In this document: piece by piece, positions 47,098 to 55,762 of the stretch
Position numbering within the stretch: position 1 is the stretch's first letter
Layout: the number at the start of each line of letters is the position of its first letter
Source of the DNA: Micromonospora sediminimaris
GTDB lineage: Bacteria; Actinomycetota; Actinomycetes; Mycobacteriales; Micromonosporaceae
Assembly: GCA_900112325.1 (NCBI GenBank)
Contig: FOLJ01000005.1
Span: forward strand, 1-64,000
Direction: 5' to 3'
DNA length: 64,000 bases
Program-made: the position numbers and the translations under genes
Notes under the pieces: generated by a model
Seen by the model: the letters and a program-made list of their open reading frames with translations, nothing else
What the model was told of the DNA's origin: nothing
Databases searched by the model: none

Positions 47098-47295
47098 TCA
47101 GCTCCGAATCTCGCCGTGTTCCACGCAGATCGCTGACCAGCCGATCGGCAGCACCTGCACCTTCATCCGGCGTCGGCACCGCGCGCAGTACCGGGGCGGC
47201 TCCAGGGCGCGGGCCGCCGCACACTGCTCGTGGGCGCCGGACGCTGCCGCCTCCCCGCACCTGTCGCACCAGGTCTGAGCTGCCACGGCTGGCAT
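47098..47295 (-). CDS. bsaP: BsaP-like biotin synthase auxiliary protein
   Basis: The 65-aa cysteine-rich protein follows bioB with a one-base overlap (TGATG). Two cysteine pairs (CDRCGE, CARCRRR) and the segment [30 protein letters not shown] match, as I recall it, the small actinobacterial partner of biotin synthase (mycobacterial BsaP), needed for converting dethiobiotin to biotin, probably by supporting its iron-sulfur cluster. Identification rests on pattern recall and bioB linkage. A GTG one codon earlier (47298) is an alternative start. Confidence 0.8.
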   Translation of the reverse strand: MPAVAAQTWCDRCGEAAASGAHEQCAAARALEPPRYCARCRRRMKVQVLPIGWSAICVEHGEIRS

Positions 47296-48290
47296 CACAG
47301 GGTCGCCGACAGCGCCTTGACCGGCATCTTCAGCTCGTCGAGCAGCTTGAGGTCGTCGGTGGCCGGTCGGCCGAGGGTGGTCAGGTAGTTGCCGACGATC
47401 ACGGCGTTGATGCCGCCGAGCAGCCCGTCGCGGGTACCGAGATCACCCAGGGTTATCTCGCGGCCGCCCGCGTACCGCAGGATGGTGCGCGGCATGGCCA
47501 GCCGGAACGCGGCGATGGCCCGCAGCGCGTCCCTGCCCTCCACCACCGGGCGGTCACCCAGCGGGGTGCCGGGCCGAGGGTTGAGGAAGTTCAGTGGCAC
47601 CTCGTGCGGATCGAGCTCGGCGAGCTGCGCGGCGAACTCGGCCCGCTGCTCGACGGTCTCACCGAGGCCGAGGATGCCGCCGCAGCAGACCTCCATGCCG
47701 GATTCGCGGACCATCCGCAGGGTCTCCCACCGCTCCTCCCACGAGTGCGTGGTGACCACGTTCGGAAAGTACGACCGGCAGGTTTCCAGGTTGTGGTTGT
47801 AGCGGTGCACACCCATGTCGACCAGCTCGTCGACCTGCTCCTGAGTGAGCATGCCGAGCGAGGCGGCGACCTGGATGTCGACCTCCGCCTTGATCGCGGC
47901 GACCCCTTCACGCATCTGCTTCATCAGCCGGTCGTCCGGGCCCCGGACGGCGGCCACGATGCAGAACTCGGTCGCCCCGGTCGCGGCGGTCTGCTTCGCC
48001 GCCTGCACCAGCGAGGGAATGTCCAACCACACCGACCGCACCGGCGAGGTGAACAGGCCGGACTGGGAACAGAAGTGGCAGTCCTCCGGGCAGCCGCCGG
48101 TCTTCAGCGACACGATGCCCTCGACCTCGACCTCCGGGCCGCACCAGCGCATCCGCACCTCGTGGGCGAGCTGAAGGGTGGCGGACAGGTGCTCGTCGGG
48201 CAGGTTCAGCACGGCGAGGACACCGGCCTCGTCGAGACCGACGCCGTTGTGCAGCACCTGGTCCCGGGCCTGGTCGAGGATCTCTGGCAT
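47295..48290 (-). CDS. bioB: Biotin synthase
   Basis: This radical-SAM enzyme inserts sulfur into dethiobiotin, the last step of biotin synthesis. The 331-aa protein has the [4Fe-4S]/SAM cysteines Cys67, Cys71 and Cys74 ([12 protein letters not shown]), the second-cluster region [23 protein letters not shown], and GGILGLGET. It starts at 48290 and is divergent from bioF with a 157-bp gap, where I see no convincing BioQ or BirA operator. Confidence 0.97.
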   Translation of the reverse strand: MPEILDQARDQVLHNGVGLDEAGVLAVLNLPDEHLSATLQLAHEVRMRWCGPEVEVEGIVSLKTGGCPEDCHFCSQSGLFTSPVRSVWLDIPSLVQAAKQTAATGATEFCIVAAVRGPDDRLMKQMREGVAAIKAEVDIQVAASLGMLTQEQVDELVDMGVHRYNHNLETCRSYFPNVVTTHSWEERWETLRMVRESGMEVCCGGILGLGETVEQRAEFAAQLAELDPHEVPLNFLNPRPGTPLGDRPVVEGRDALRAIAAFRLAMPRTILRYAGGREITLGDLGTRDGLLGGINAVIVGNYLTTLGRPATDDLKLLDELKMPVKALSATL

Positions 48291-48447
48291 GGCACGTACC
48301 CTACAAGGCCGCCGCGCCGCCCGGTCCGACCCGGCCGCCCGGTGGCTCAGCGCGGCGAGCCGTACGCCGCCACGCCGGTGCGGGCATCCCGGGTGGTAAC
48401 TTCGCCCGGCGGAAGCGCCTGACGGGCGGAACCGGCGGGGAAGGGAC

Positions 48448-49590
48448 GTGGCGGTGGCGGACTGGCTGGCGGCGCTGGACCGCCGCGCCGAGCTGCGGGC
48501 CAAGGCGGGACTGACCCGCCGGCTGCATCCGCGCGCCGCCGCCGACGGTGTGGTCGACCTGGCCGGCAACGACTACCTGGGCCTGGCCGCGCACCCTGAG
48601 GTGGTTGCCGCCGCCGCGCAGGCCCTTGCCGCGTACGGGCTGGGTGCGACCGGTTCACGGCTGATCCGCGGCTCCACCGAAGTCCATCACACGCTTGAGG
48701 AAACGCTCGCCGACTGGCTCGGCACCGACCGGGCGCTCGTCTTCTCCTCCGGGTACCTGGCCAACCTCGGTGCGGTCCGCGCGCTGGTGCGTCCCCGTAC
48801 GCTGCTGATCTCCGACGCGCACAACCACGCCTCACTCATCGACGGCTGCCGGATCTCCGGTGCGGAGACGGTGGTGACCCCGCACGCCGACGTGGCGGCG
48901 GTCGCCGCCGCCCTCGCCGCCGCCCCGGGCCGACCGGCGGTGGTGGTCACCGAGTCGGTCTTCTCCGTCGACGGCGACCTCGCCCCGTTGGCGCGGCTGC
49001 ACGCCACCGCCCGCGAACACGGCGCGTTGCTGCTCGTCGACGACGCACACGCGCTGGGCGTGGTCGGTCCGGACGGTGCCGGCGCGGTCGCCGAGGCCGG
49101 GCTTACCGGCGAACCCGACGTGGTGGTCACCGCGACCCTGTCCAAGGCACTCGGCGGGGCCGGTGGCGTGGTGGCCGGCCCGGCCGAGTTCGTCCGGCAC
49201 CTGGTGGAGACCGCGCGGACCTTCATCTACGACACCGCCCTGCCGCCCGTGGTGGCGGCCGGGGTGCAGGCCGCCGTCGGGCTGGCGCGCTCCGGCGCCG
49301 GCCTGCGCGCCGAGCTGGCCGAGCGGGCCGCCCACGCGGTCGGCCGGCTGCGCGCCGCCGGCCTGGACGTCTCCGCTGCCGACGCCGCCGTCGTCTCGAT
49401 CACCGCGCCCAGCCCGGAGGCGGCGACGGCGTGGGCCACCGCCTGCCGGGACCGGGGGGTGGCGGTCGGCTGTTTCCGCCCGCCCTCCACCCCGGACAGC
49501 CGGTCGAGGCTGCGCCTGACCGTCAGCGCCGGGGTGCCGCGGGCGGACTTCGAACACGCCCTGGAGGTCATCGTGGAATGTGCGCCATGA
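48448..49590 (+). CDS. bioF: 8-amino-7-oxononanoate synthase
   Basis: This PLP enzyme condenses pimeloyl thioester with alanine. The 380-aa protein shows [40 protein letters not shown], the HNHASLIDG pocket, [16 protein letters not shown] and PLP Lys233 in [16 protein letters not shown] at 48448, or a second GTG at 48454 that is better spaced from AAGGG, is the start. Its stop overlaps the bioD start (ATGA). No bioA is in the window. Confidence 0.95.
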   Translation: MAVADWLAALDRRAELRAKAGLTRRLHPRAAADGVVDLAGNDYLGLAAHPEVVAAAAQALAAYGLGATGSRLIRGSTEVHHTLEETLADWLGTDRALVFSSGYLANLGAVRALVRPRTLLISDAHNHASLIDGCRISGAETVVTPHADVAAVAAALAAAPGRPAVVVTESVFSVDGDLAPLARLHATAREHGALLLVDDAHALGVVGPDGAGAVAEAGLTGEPDVVVTATLSKALGGAGGVVAGPAEFVRHLVETARTFIYDTALPPVVAAGVQAAVGLARSGAGLRAELAERAAHAVGRLRAAGLDVSAADAAVVSITAPSPEAATAWATACRDRGVAVGCFRPPSTPDSRSRLRLTVSAGVPRADFEHALEVIVECAP

Positions 49591-50315
49591 CGGATCAGTG
49601 GCGTGGACCGGTGCTTGTCACCGGCACCGACACCGAGGTCGGCAAGACGGTGGTGACCGCGGCGATCACGGCCGCGGCGCAGGCGGCCGGGCTGCGGGTG
49701 GCGGTGGTCAAACCCGGTCAGACCGGTACGGCCACCGGCGATCCCGGTGATGTCGAGACGGTCGCCCGGCTGGCTGCCCCGATGACCTGTCGTACGCTGG
49801 CCAGCTTTCCGGACCCGCTCGCGCCGTTGGCCGCCGCCCGGGTGGCCGAACTGCCGCCGCTGGAGCTGTACAACGCGGTCGACGCGGTGCGGGAGGAGGC
49901 CGACAAGCACGATCTGGTGTTGGTCGAGGGGGCCGGCGGACTGCTCGTACCGATGGGCCTGCGGCCGTCTGGGGAGCCGTGGACCGTCGCCGACCTGGCC
50001 GTGTCACTGGGCGCTCCGGCGGTGGTGGTGGCTCGGGCCGGCCTGGGCACCCTCAACCACACCGCGCTCACCCTGGAGGCCCTGGACCGGCGGGCCGTGC
50101 CGGCGGGCGTGATCATCGGCGCCTGGCCGGCTGAGCCTGAGCTGGTGCACTGGGCGAACCTCAGCGACCTGCTGCCGAATCTGCTCGGCGCGCTGCCGGC
50201 CGGGGCCGGGGCGATGGACCCGGGAGTGTTCCGGCGTTCCGCGCCGGGCTGGCTCACCCCGGCCCTGTACGGCGTGCTCGACGACTGGCGCGCCTGGGCC
50301 GACGAGACCACCTGA
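49587..50315 (+). CDS. bioD: Dethiobiotin synthetase
   Basis: BioD closes the ureido ring of dethiobiotin using ATP and CO2. The 242-aa P-loop protein has VTGTDTEVGKTVVTAA (11-26), VVKPGQTGT, LVLVEGAGGLLVPMG and VVVARAGLGTLNHT. It is translationally coupled to bioF (ATGA) and ends 13 bp from the convergent P450 gene. Confidence 0.96.
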   Translation: MTDQWRGPVLVTGTDTEVGKTVVTAAITAAAQAAGLRVAVVKPGQTGTATGDPGDVETVARLAAPMTCRTLASFPDPLAPLAAARVAELPPLELYNAVDAVREEADKHDLVLVEGAGGLLVPMGLRPSGEPWTVADLAVSLGAPAVVVARAGLGTLNHTALTLEALDRRAVPAGVIIGAWPAEPELVHWANLSDLLPNLLGALPAGAGAMDPGVFRRSAPGWLTPALYGVLDDWRAWADETT

Positions 50316-50328
50316 GCCGCGGTGCCGG

Positions 50329-51507
50329 TCAGCGGCGGACGACGAAGGTGTCGGGCATCCGGAAGGTGAGATTGTCGGGATAGTGGGGCGGACGCACCAC
50401 GCGTACCCCGGTCAGCAGCGGTGCGGCCTCGCGCACCAGCGTGGTGGCTTCCATCCGGGCGAGTTGGTCGCCGACGCAGCGGTGCACGCCCGCACCGAAG
50501 GCCAGATGCCGGCGTGACCCGCGCTGCCCCGGGCGGTACTCGTCCGGCGACTGCACGACCTCCGGGTCCCGTCCGGCGCGGGCCAGCCACAGCACCACGC
50601 TGGTACCCGCCCGCACCCCCGTCCCGCCCAGCGTGGTGTCCACGGCGGCGACCCGCCGCCAGGTGACGATCGGTGGTTCCAGCCGCAGCCCCTCCTCGAC
50701 CACGTCGGCGACCGGCACCGAGCCGTCGCGTAGCCCGGCGAGCACCGCCGGCTCGGCGGTGAGCCGGTGCAGCAGCAGGGTGAGGAACTGCGAGGTGGTC
50801 TCCTGGCCGGCGACCAGCAGGAAGAACAGTGCGCCGACGACCACGTCGGGCGGGTGCCCGGCGGCGCGCAGGGACGCGGCCAGGCCGTCGCCGGTGGCCG
50901 CGAACTCCCGCAGCAACCGGTGGAAACGACCCACCTCGACGGCGAGCAGGCGCTGCCGGTCGGCGTCCAGCGGCGCCCAGAAGAGTTCCAGCGCCGCGCG
51001 GGCGAACTCCTTCACCGCCGCGACGGGTGCGTCGGGCAGGTCGACCAGCCGGGCCAGGACCAGCAGCGGTAGGTCGGCGGCGAGGCTCGCGTGCAGGTCG
51101 ACAGGTGCGCCGGTGTCCAGGGTGACGGTCAGTTCGGCGACCCGTTGCCGGACCAGCGCGGACAGCCACTCCCGTTGGGCGGCCACCCGGGTCGGGTGCA
51201 GGGCGTCGGCGACCAGGGCACGGATCTCCGGGTGGCTGGCGCCAGCGTTGTTGGCCAGCGTCGGCGGCAGCCGGAACCGGTGGGCGGCGAGCACCCGCAG
51301 CGCCGCCACCGGCATCGGGGTGACCGCGTCCAGCGCGTTGTCGGGTCGGAACGTCGTGGGGTCGGTGAGCACTTGGCGGACCAGGGCGTGCCGGGTCACC
51401 AGCAGGTGCTCGACGCCCACGTGATCGGCGACCCGGGCCACGTCGGGCCAGTGGGCGACGCCGGCCCCGGGGTCTGCCGGGACCTGCTCCCAGCTGCGGA
51501 ACAGCAC
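50329..51507 (-). CDS. Cytochrome P450
   Basis: The 392-aa bacterial class I P450 has the I-helix oxygen motif VAGQETTSQ (232-240), the K-helix EEGLRLE (271-277) and heme ligand Cys344 in FGAGVHRCVGDQL. No redox partner is adjacent. It lies 9 nt after a methyltransferase gene on the same strand and next to bioFD. A BioI-like pimelate-forming role is conceivable but unsupported; a secondary-metabolite hydroxylase is equally likely. Confidence 0.93.
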   Translation of the reverse strand: MLFRSWEQVPADPGAGVAHWPDVARVADHVGVEHLLVTRHALVRQVLTDPTTFRPDNALDAVTPMPVAALRVLAAHRFRLPPTLANNAGASHPEIRALVADALHPTRVAAQREWLSALVRQRVAELTVTLDTGAPVDLHASLAADLPLLVLARLVDLPDAPVAAVKEFARAALELFWAPLDADRQRLLAVEVGRFHRLLREFAATGDGLAASLRAAGHPPDVVVGALFFLLVAGQETTSQFLTLLLHRLTAEPAVLAGLRDGSVPVADVVEEGLRLEPPIVTWRRVAAVDTTLGGTGVRAGTSVVLWLARAGRDPEVVQSPDEYRPGQRGSRRHLAFGAGVHRCVGDQLARMEATTLVREAAPLLTGVRVVRPPHYPDNLTFRMPDTFVVRR

Positions 51508-51516
51508 GGCGTCACG

Positions 51517-52185
51517 CTAGTCGGCCGCCTCCGGCCGCCCGGCGCGCAGCCGCCACACCGTGGTGCGCTTCACCCGTACGCTCTCCAGCGCCTCGCTGAC
51601 CGGCACGTCGTAGGCGGCGAGTTCGTCGAAGCGTTCCCGGGGCAGGAAGGCCCGTCCCGGGTCGCCGACCAGCACCGACGCCCCGGCCCGGGTGGCGCGC
51701 AGCAGGAACCGCAGCACCCGGTTGGCCATCGCCTCGCTGTAGAAGACGTCGCCGGCCAGGATCACCTCGGCGTCGCCCGCGTCGCCGTCGAGGATGTCGC
51801 CGAGTTCGGCGTCCACGCGTACCTCGTTGGCCTCGGCGTTGAGCGCGACGGCCGCGACGGCAAGTTCGTCGACCTCCACGGCGCGGACGGCGGTCGCGCC
51901 GGCCCGGGCGGCGGCGATGGCCACCAGGCCGGAGCCGGAGGCCAGGTCGAGTACCCGGCGGCCGGCGACGGCCTCCGGGTGGTCGGTGACGTAGCGTGCC
52001 AGGCCCTGGCCGCCGGCCCAGGCAAAGGCCCAGAACGGTGGCGGCCGGTCGCTGCGGAACTCGCCCTCGGTCAGCTCCCACAACCCGATCGGCTCGTCCG
52101 CCTGGTGCAGCCGCACCTCGGGTACGAAGGCGACGGGGGCGAGCCGGGCGTGCAGCCGGACGAAGGCGGCGGAGAGCGCGGACAT
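51517..52185 (-). CDS. SAM-dependent methyltransferase, protein-lysine (METTL20/ETFB-like) type
   Basis: The 222-aa class I methyltransferase has RVLDLASGSGLVAIAAARAGATAVRAVEVD (motif I and post-I), ILAGDVFYSEAMANRVL and the N-terminal LHQADEPIGLWELTEGEFRSDRPPPFWAFAWAGGQGLARYV, which resembles the ETF-beta lysine methyltransferase group. The true substrate is unknown. It is cotranscribed with the P450. Confidence 0.88.
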   Translation of the reverse strand: MSALSAAFVRLHARLAPVAFVPEVRLHQADEPIGLWELTEGEFRSDRPPPFWAFAWAGGQGLARYVTDHPEAVAGRRVLDLASGSGLVAIAAARAGATAVRAVEVDELAVAAVALNAEANEVRVDAELGDILDGDAGDAEVILAGDVFYSEAMANRVLRFLLRATRAGASVLVGDPGRAFLPRERFDELAAYDVPVSEALESVRVKRTTVWRLRAGRPEAAD

Positions 52186-52361
52186 CCGGTGATTGTCCAC
52201 CGTCACCGTGCCCGGCGTGTCGCGGGTGATCCGTAAGCGGTTCAATACCGTACGTGAAATCGGGCATCTTGCTTCACGGTACGTGCGAACACGCCCGTCT
52301 ACCGGGTGGCCTCCCGCGCTCCTAGCGTTGCCAATGGAGGCGACCAACGGGAGGACGGATC

Positions 52362-53264
52362 GTGAAGAGGCTGTGGCGTTACACGCTACGGATCGGGGTG
52401 GCGCTGGCATGTCTCACCGGAGTGGACTTCGCCATGGCCGCGCCGGCGCACGCGGCGTTCGCCACCGAACTCGGCGGCCTGCCGGACCAGTTCACCGCCG
52501 GTGGGCGGGTGGCGACGATCTCCGCTGTGGTGTCCCGCGACGACCAGGGCGACTGCATCAAGGTGCGCTGGTCCCTGGTGCTGGGTGTGCAGGGGCTGCG
52601 ACTGGACCAGGTGCGGGTGGATCGGATCGAGGAGACCGGCTCGTTTCCGGTGGAGGTGCGAGCCGAGGGTGACGCGGCACGGCTGACCGACCGTCAGCTC
52701 GACCCGGGCACGCTCTGCCCGGGGCGTACGGTCACCGCGCAGTACCGGATCGCGTTCGACCGGGACGCCGACGGGGGACGGGTGAGCCTTGCCGCTGAGG
52801 CGTACGACCGGAACCTGCGGTTGCTGTCTCGTCAGACGGCGACCCGCGAGGTGGTGGGTCGGGGCGCGGAAGCCCGCCCCACGACCGCGTCACCCACCCC
52901 GTCCGAGGCGCCGACTGTGGACCCGACGGAGGAGCCGGTCGAGGTGCCGACGGTGGATCCGACCGAGGAGGAGAGCGAACCCGCCGACGACGCGGGGTAC
53001 GCGGGTGGGGCGGCCGAACCGCCGGACGCCGACGCGGCCGGTAACCAGACCGGCAGCGGGCTGGGTCTGACCGAGGTGGCCTTCCTCCTCGGCGGTCTGC
53101 TGCTCTTCCTCGGGGTGGGCCTGCTGCTGCGGTTGCGGCAGCTGACTCGTGAGCCCGAGGCCGCGGTCGACGCCGGCGGTCCGATGCCCGACCGTTGGGA
53201 ACGGCGGTCGGACCCGCGGAGCCGATGGCGGACGGTACCCCGTGACGGCGGTTACCTGAGCTGA
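52362..53264 (+). CDS. Secreted single-pass membrane protein, unknown function
   Basis: The 300-aa protein has a signal peptide (1-31, ending AHA), an extracellular beta-rich domain (about 32-165, two cysteines: DQGDCIKVRWSLVLGV and PGTLCPGRTVTAQYRI), an acidic stalk with PTVDPTEEP repeats, one C-terminal membrane segment (LTEVAFLLGGLLLFLGVGLLLRL) and a basic cytoplasmic tail. GGGAGG precedes the GTG start. It lacks an LPXTG motif. I recognise no family. Confidence 0.85.
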   Translation: MKRLWRYTLRIGVALACLTGVDFAMAAPAHAAFATELGGLPDQFTAGGRVATISAVVSRDDQGDCIKVRWSLVLGVQGLRLDQVRVDRIEETGSFPVEVRAEGDAARLTDRQLDPGTLCPGRTVTAQYRIAFDRDADGGRVSLAAEAYDRNLRLLSRQTATREVVGRGAEARPTTASPTPSEAPTVDPTEEPVEVPTVDPTEEESEPADDAGYAGGAAEPPDADAAGNQTGSGLGLTEVAFLLGGLLLFLGVGLLLRLRQLTREPEAAVDAGGPMPDRWERRSDPRSRWRTVPRDGGYLS

Positions 53265-53270
53265 TTCAAG

Positions 53271-53311
53271 CCACGGTGGGGCGGGCGGGCTGCCGTCCGT
53301 CCCCACCGTGG
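53271..53311. terminator. Bidirectional hairpin terminator
   Basis: CCACGGTGGGG (53271-53281) pairs with CCCCACCGTGG (53301-53311) between the convergent genes ending at 53264 and 53324. Confidence 0.75.
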
Positions 53312-53323
53312 CGTCCGGTCACG

Positions 53324-53899
53324 TCACGGGGCCCAGTCGGGGTCGCGGCCGAAGGCGGCCAGTAGCCGGTCCTGTTCGCCGGCGCCGGCGGGCAGTTCGA
53401 CCTCGGGCTGGACGAGCCCGTTGCTCCGGTAGTCCTCGACGTGGCGGGAGTACCAGCGGGCCGCCTCGGCGACCGCGTCGGCGTCCATCGTCGGATCCGC
53501 GCCGATCGCCACCGCCAGGTCCCAGCCGTGTACGAGGTGTTCGGCCAGCAGTTGGTGCAGGTACTCCTCGGCGGAGGTGGCGCCGGCCGACAGGTGCACC
53601 GTCCGGTCCAGGGTGCCCGGGCTGGTCGCGGCGACCTCGGCCTGCGCCGCGGCCTCGCGGGCGGTCTGGATCGGGTCGGCACCCAGCTGGTCGCCGTCGT
53701 AGCGGTCGCCGACCTCGTCGATGGTGCGTCCGGCGAGCAGCGGCACGCTCCAGCGTTCCTCGTTGACCACGTGATTGACAAGTGTGCGGACGTCCCAGCC
53801 GGGGCAGGGGGTGGTGGCCGACCATTGTCCGGGGTGCACCTGTTCCACCCGGTCGGTGAACTCGGCCAGGCTGCGCCGGTACGTCTTCAGCAGCTCCAT
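53324..53899 (-). CDS. TIGR03086-family DinB-like metal-binding protein
   Basis: The 191-aa protein has the four-helix DinB/mycothiol-maleylpyruvate-isomerase-N fold: PGQWSATTPCPGWDVRTLVNHVVNEERW, GDRYDGDQLGADPIQ and LLAEHLVHGWDLAVAIGAD, the three histidines at metal-binding positions. TIGR03086 proteins may be mycothiol-dependent enzymes; activity is unproven. It is a single gene. Confidence 0.9.
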   Translation of the reverse strand: MELLKTYRRSLAEFTDRVEQVHPGQWSATTPCPGWDVRTLVNHVVNEERWSVPLLAGRTIDEVGDRYDGDQLGADPIQTAREAAAQAEVAATSPGTLDRTVHLSAGATSAEEYLHQLLAEHLVHGWDLAVAIGADPTMDADAVAEAARWYSRHVEDYRSNGLVQPEVELPAGAGEQDRLLAAFGRDPDWAP

Positions 53900-53990
53900 G
53901 CCGCCTTTGTTCCCGTCGGCGGCGCGGGTAACCCGCCGGATTCGGTGGCGCGGGTAACCGTCGGCTGCCCCGGCCGCCGACCGCGCCTGC

Positions 53991-54593
53991 CTATTCCAGC
54001 TGCTCGGGATCCAGTCCCAGTTCCCGGGCGGTCACCAGGCGCACCCACTCGGCGAACTGCCGGCGGGAAATCACCCGGTCGTGCACGGCGAGCTGCACCG
54101 CCAGGCCGTCCATCACGGCGCTGATCCGCCAGGCCGCGCCGGCCGGGTCGGTGCAGACGAAGCTGCCCTCCCGGACCCCGTCGGCGATCACCGTGGCGAG
54201 GTCCTGCCGCCACCGCAGGTCAAGCTTGCGGGAGACCTTCTCCAACTCGGGGGTACGCAGGGACTCCGCCCAGCCGTCGATCCACATGGACCAGGAGGTG
54301 GCGCGCCCGGCCGGGGTGTAGAGGCGCAGGATGCGGCGGAGCTTGCTCAGCGGCGGGGCGCTGGAGCGGGTGACCGCGTCGAGTCGGGCCAGATCCTGCT
54401 CGACGGCGTACGCGAAGGCCTGGGCGAGCAGTCGTTCCTTCGTGGCAAAGTGATAGAAGACAAGTGCCTGGCTCACCCCGGCGGCTTGCGCCACATCGGC
54501 CGTGCGGGTGTTCGCCAACCCGCGCTGCCCGATCACGTCACATGCGGTGCGCAGCAGGGCATCCAGGCGGATTTCCGCCGCACGTCTCGTCAC
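53991..54593 (-). CDS. TetR-family regulator
   Basis: The 200-aa regulator has a helix-turn-helix (LLRTACDVIGQRGLANTRTADVAQAAGVSQALVFYHFATKERLL, 12-55) and a TetR C-terminal domain of the BetI-like type (AGRATSWSMWIDGWAESLRTPEL). The GTG start at 54593 aligns with relatives. A 25-bp palindrome covers its promoter, so it probably represses itself. No clear divergent target lies beside it; the tRNA cluster follows. Confidence 0.9.
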   Translation of the reverse strand: MTRRAAEIRLDALLRTACDVIGQRGLANTRTADVAQAAGVSQALVFYHFATKERLLAQAFAYAVEQDLARLDAVTRSSAPPLSKLRRILRLYTPAGRATSWSMWIDGWAESLRTPELEKVSRKLDLRWRQDLATVIADGVREGSFVCTDPAGAAWRISAVMDGLAVQLAVHDRVISRRQFAEWVRLVTARELGLDPEQLE

Positions 54594-54601
54594 GCCCGTC
54601 A

Positions 54602-54626
54602 CCGTATCCGATCGAAACGGATACGG
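54602..54626. promoter_or_regulatory. Palindromic TetR operator candidate
   Basis: CCGTATCCG (54602-54610) and CGGATACGG (54618-54626) form a perfect 9-bp inverted repeat with a 7-bp spacer, starting 9 bp upstream of the TetR gene. Autoregulation is very likely. Confidence 0.7.
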
Positions 54627-54707
54627 CCGGTCACCAAACCCCCGTTGATCCTGCTTACGACAGTCGGAAGCCGGACAGTTCCGGACTCGCCGGGACGGGA
54701 GCCCGAT

Positions 54708-54737
54708 TTGGCATCCGTTCCACCGCTCGGCTAGAGT
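54708..54737 (+). promoter_or_regulatory. Promoter of the tRNA-Gly/Cys/Val cluster
   Basis: TTGGCA (54708-54713) and TAGAGT (54732-54737), 18 bp apart, lie about 30 bp before the first tRNA. The second tRNA-Gly copy also has TAGAGT (57425-57430) at the equivalent distance. Confidence 0.55.
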
Positions 54738-54768
54738 TCTCATCCGTCACCGGGTATTCCCGGGGCGT

Positions 54769-54841
54769 GCGGACGTAGCGCAGTTGGTAGCGCATCACCT
54801 TGCCAAGGTGAGGGTCGCGGGTTCGAGTCCCGTCGTCCGCT
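54769..54841 (+). tRNA. tRNA-Gly (anticodon GCC)
   Basis: A 73-nt cloverleaf: acceptor GCGGACG/CGTCCGC, anticodon loop CTTGCCAAG with GCC, and T-arm GGGTTCGAGTCCC. The CCA end is not encoded. A second copy at 57461 differs at two positions. Confidence 0.97.
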
Positions 54842-54875
54842 CGGAGCTGCCGCCACGCGTGACGGGGGCAACCTC

Positions 54876-54946
54876 GGTGGGGTGGCCGAGAGGCGAGGCA
54901 ACGGCCTGCAAAGCCGTGTACGCGGGTTCAAATCCCGTCCCCACCT
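54876..54946 (+). tRNA. tRNA-Cys (anticodon GCA)
   Basis: A 71-nt cloverleaf: acceptor GGTGGGG/CCCCACC, anticodon arm with CTGCAAA (GCA), and T-arm GGGTTCAAATCCC. CCA is not encoded. Confidence 0.97.
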
Positions 54947-54961
54947 CGGTAAGAACAGCAA

Positions 54962-55036
54962 GGGCGATTGGCGCAGTGGGAGCGCGCTTCCTTGACACGG
55001 AAGAGGTCACTGGTTCAAACCCAGTATCGCCCACCA
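54962..55036 (+). tRNA. tRNA-Val (anticodon GAC)
   Basis: A 75-nt cloverleaf with encoded CCA: acceptor GGGCGAT/ATCGCCC, anticodon loop TTGACAC, and T-arm TGGTTCAAACCCA. It is identical to the copy at 57573. Confidence 0.97.
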
Positions 55037-55043
55037 GTAAATG

Positions 55044-55079
55044 AAGGCCCGCTACCGGAGATCCGGTAGCGGGCCTTTT
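55044..55079 (+). terminator. Intrinsic terminator of the tRNA cluster
   Basis: AAGGCCCGCTACCGG (55044-55058), loop AGAT and the complement (55063-55077) are followed by TTTT. This is a classical rho-independent terminator. Confidence 0.9.
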
Positions 55080-55138
55080 CGCATGTCTCAGTCGTACCCC
55101 CGCGTGAGCGGGTTGACGCTCCATTGGTCAGTCCTGCA

Positions 55139-55154
55139 TAGTCAGCATTGACTA
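55139..55154. promoter_or_regulatory. Inverted repeat upstream of the padR-like gene
   Basis: TAGTCA-GCAT-TGACTA lies 11-27 bp before the PadR GTG start, overlapping the ribosome site. It is a candidate PadR operator, though it differs from the classical ATGT-N8-ACAT. Confidence 0.5.
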
Positions 55155-55165
55155 AGGGAGTGGTG

Positions 55166-55762
55166 GTGGATCGACGTCGGAGAGTGCCCAACCCGCTGGC
55201 CCTGGCCGTGCTGGCCTGGCTGATGTGGGAGCCGATGCACCCCTACGAGCTGGGTCGACGGCTCAAGCAGACCGGTCAGGACAAGCTCATCCGGTACACC
55301 CGCAGCTCCCTTTACATGGTCATCGAGCAGCTCGCCCGGGCCGGGTTCGTCACCGCTCAGGAGACGGTCCGGGACAGCGCCCGCCCCGAGCGCACGGTGT
55401 ACGCGATCACCGAAGAGGGCCGGCACGAGGTGCACGACTGGCTGCGCTCCCTGCTCGCCCAGCCCCGCGACGAATATCCGCACTTCGCCGTCGCGCTGTC
55501 GCTGCTCAGCCTGCTCCCGCCCGACGAGGCGGTCGAGGTGCTGCGCCGCCGGTCGGCGGCGCTGGCCGGCCGGATCGAGGAGACCCGCACGACCATGGAG
55601 GAGGCCCGCGCCGACGGCGTCGCCTGGATCTTCCTGGTCGAGGAGCAGTACGCGCTCGCGTTGCTGGAGGCCGAGCGCCGGTTCGTCACCGAGCTGATCG
55701 AGTCACTCAAGCAGCCGGACTATGCGAAGTCCTGGCAGGAGACCATGGGGGGTCGCGCATGA
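55166..55762 (+). CDS. PadR-family regulator
   Basis: The 198-aa protein has a winged-helix PadR domain (NPLALAVLAWLMWEPMHPYELGRRLKQTGQDKLIRYTRSSLYMVIEQLARAGFV, about 9-62; PERTVYAITEEGRHEV) and a C-terminal dimerisation coiled coil. GTG 55166 is preferred because AAGGGAG lies 5 nt upstream; a TTG at 55148 is also open. It is coupled by ATGA overlap to the FAD monooxygenase, which it presumably regulates. Confidence 0.93.
   Translation: MDRRRRVPNPLALAVLAWLMWEPMHPYELGRRLKQTGQDKLIRYTRSSLYMVIEQLARAGFVTAQETVRDSARPERTVYAITEEGRHEVHDWLRSLLAQPRDEYPHFAVALSLLSLLPPDEAVEVLRRRSAALAGRIEETRTTMEEARADGVAWIFLVEEQYALALLEAERRFVTELIESLKQPDYAKSWQETMGGRA

Noticed and set aside
48291..48447. BioQ- or BirA-type operator between bioB and bioF
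   Set aside because: I looked for TGAAC-N3-GTTCA-like palindromes and found none; regulation of the biotin genes is left open.
53916..53966. Repeated GGCGCGGGTAACC upstream of the TIGR03086 gene
   Set aside because: There are only two short copies with no symmetry; this is too little to call a regulatory or mobile feature.
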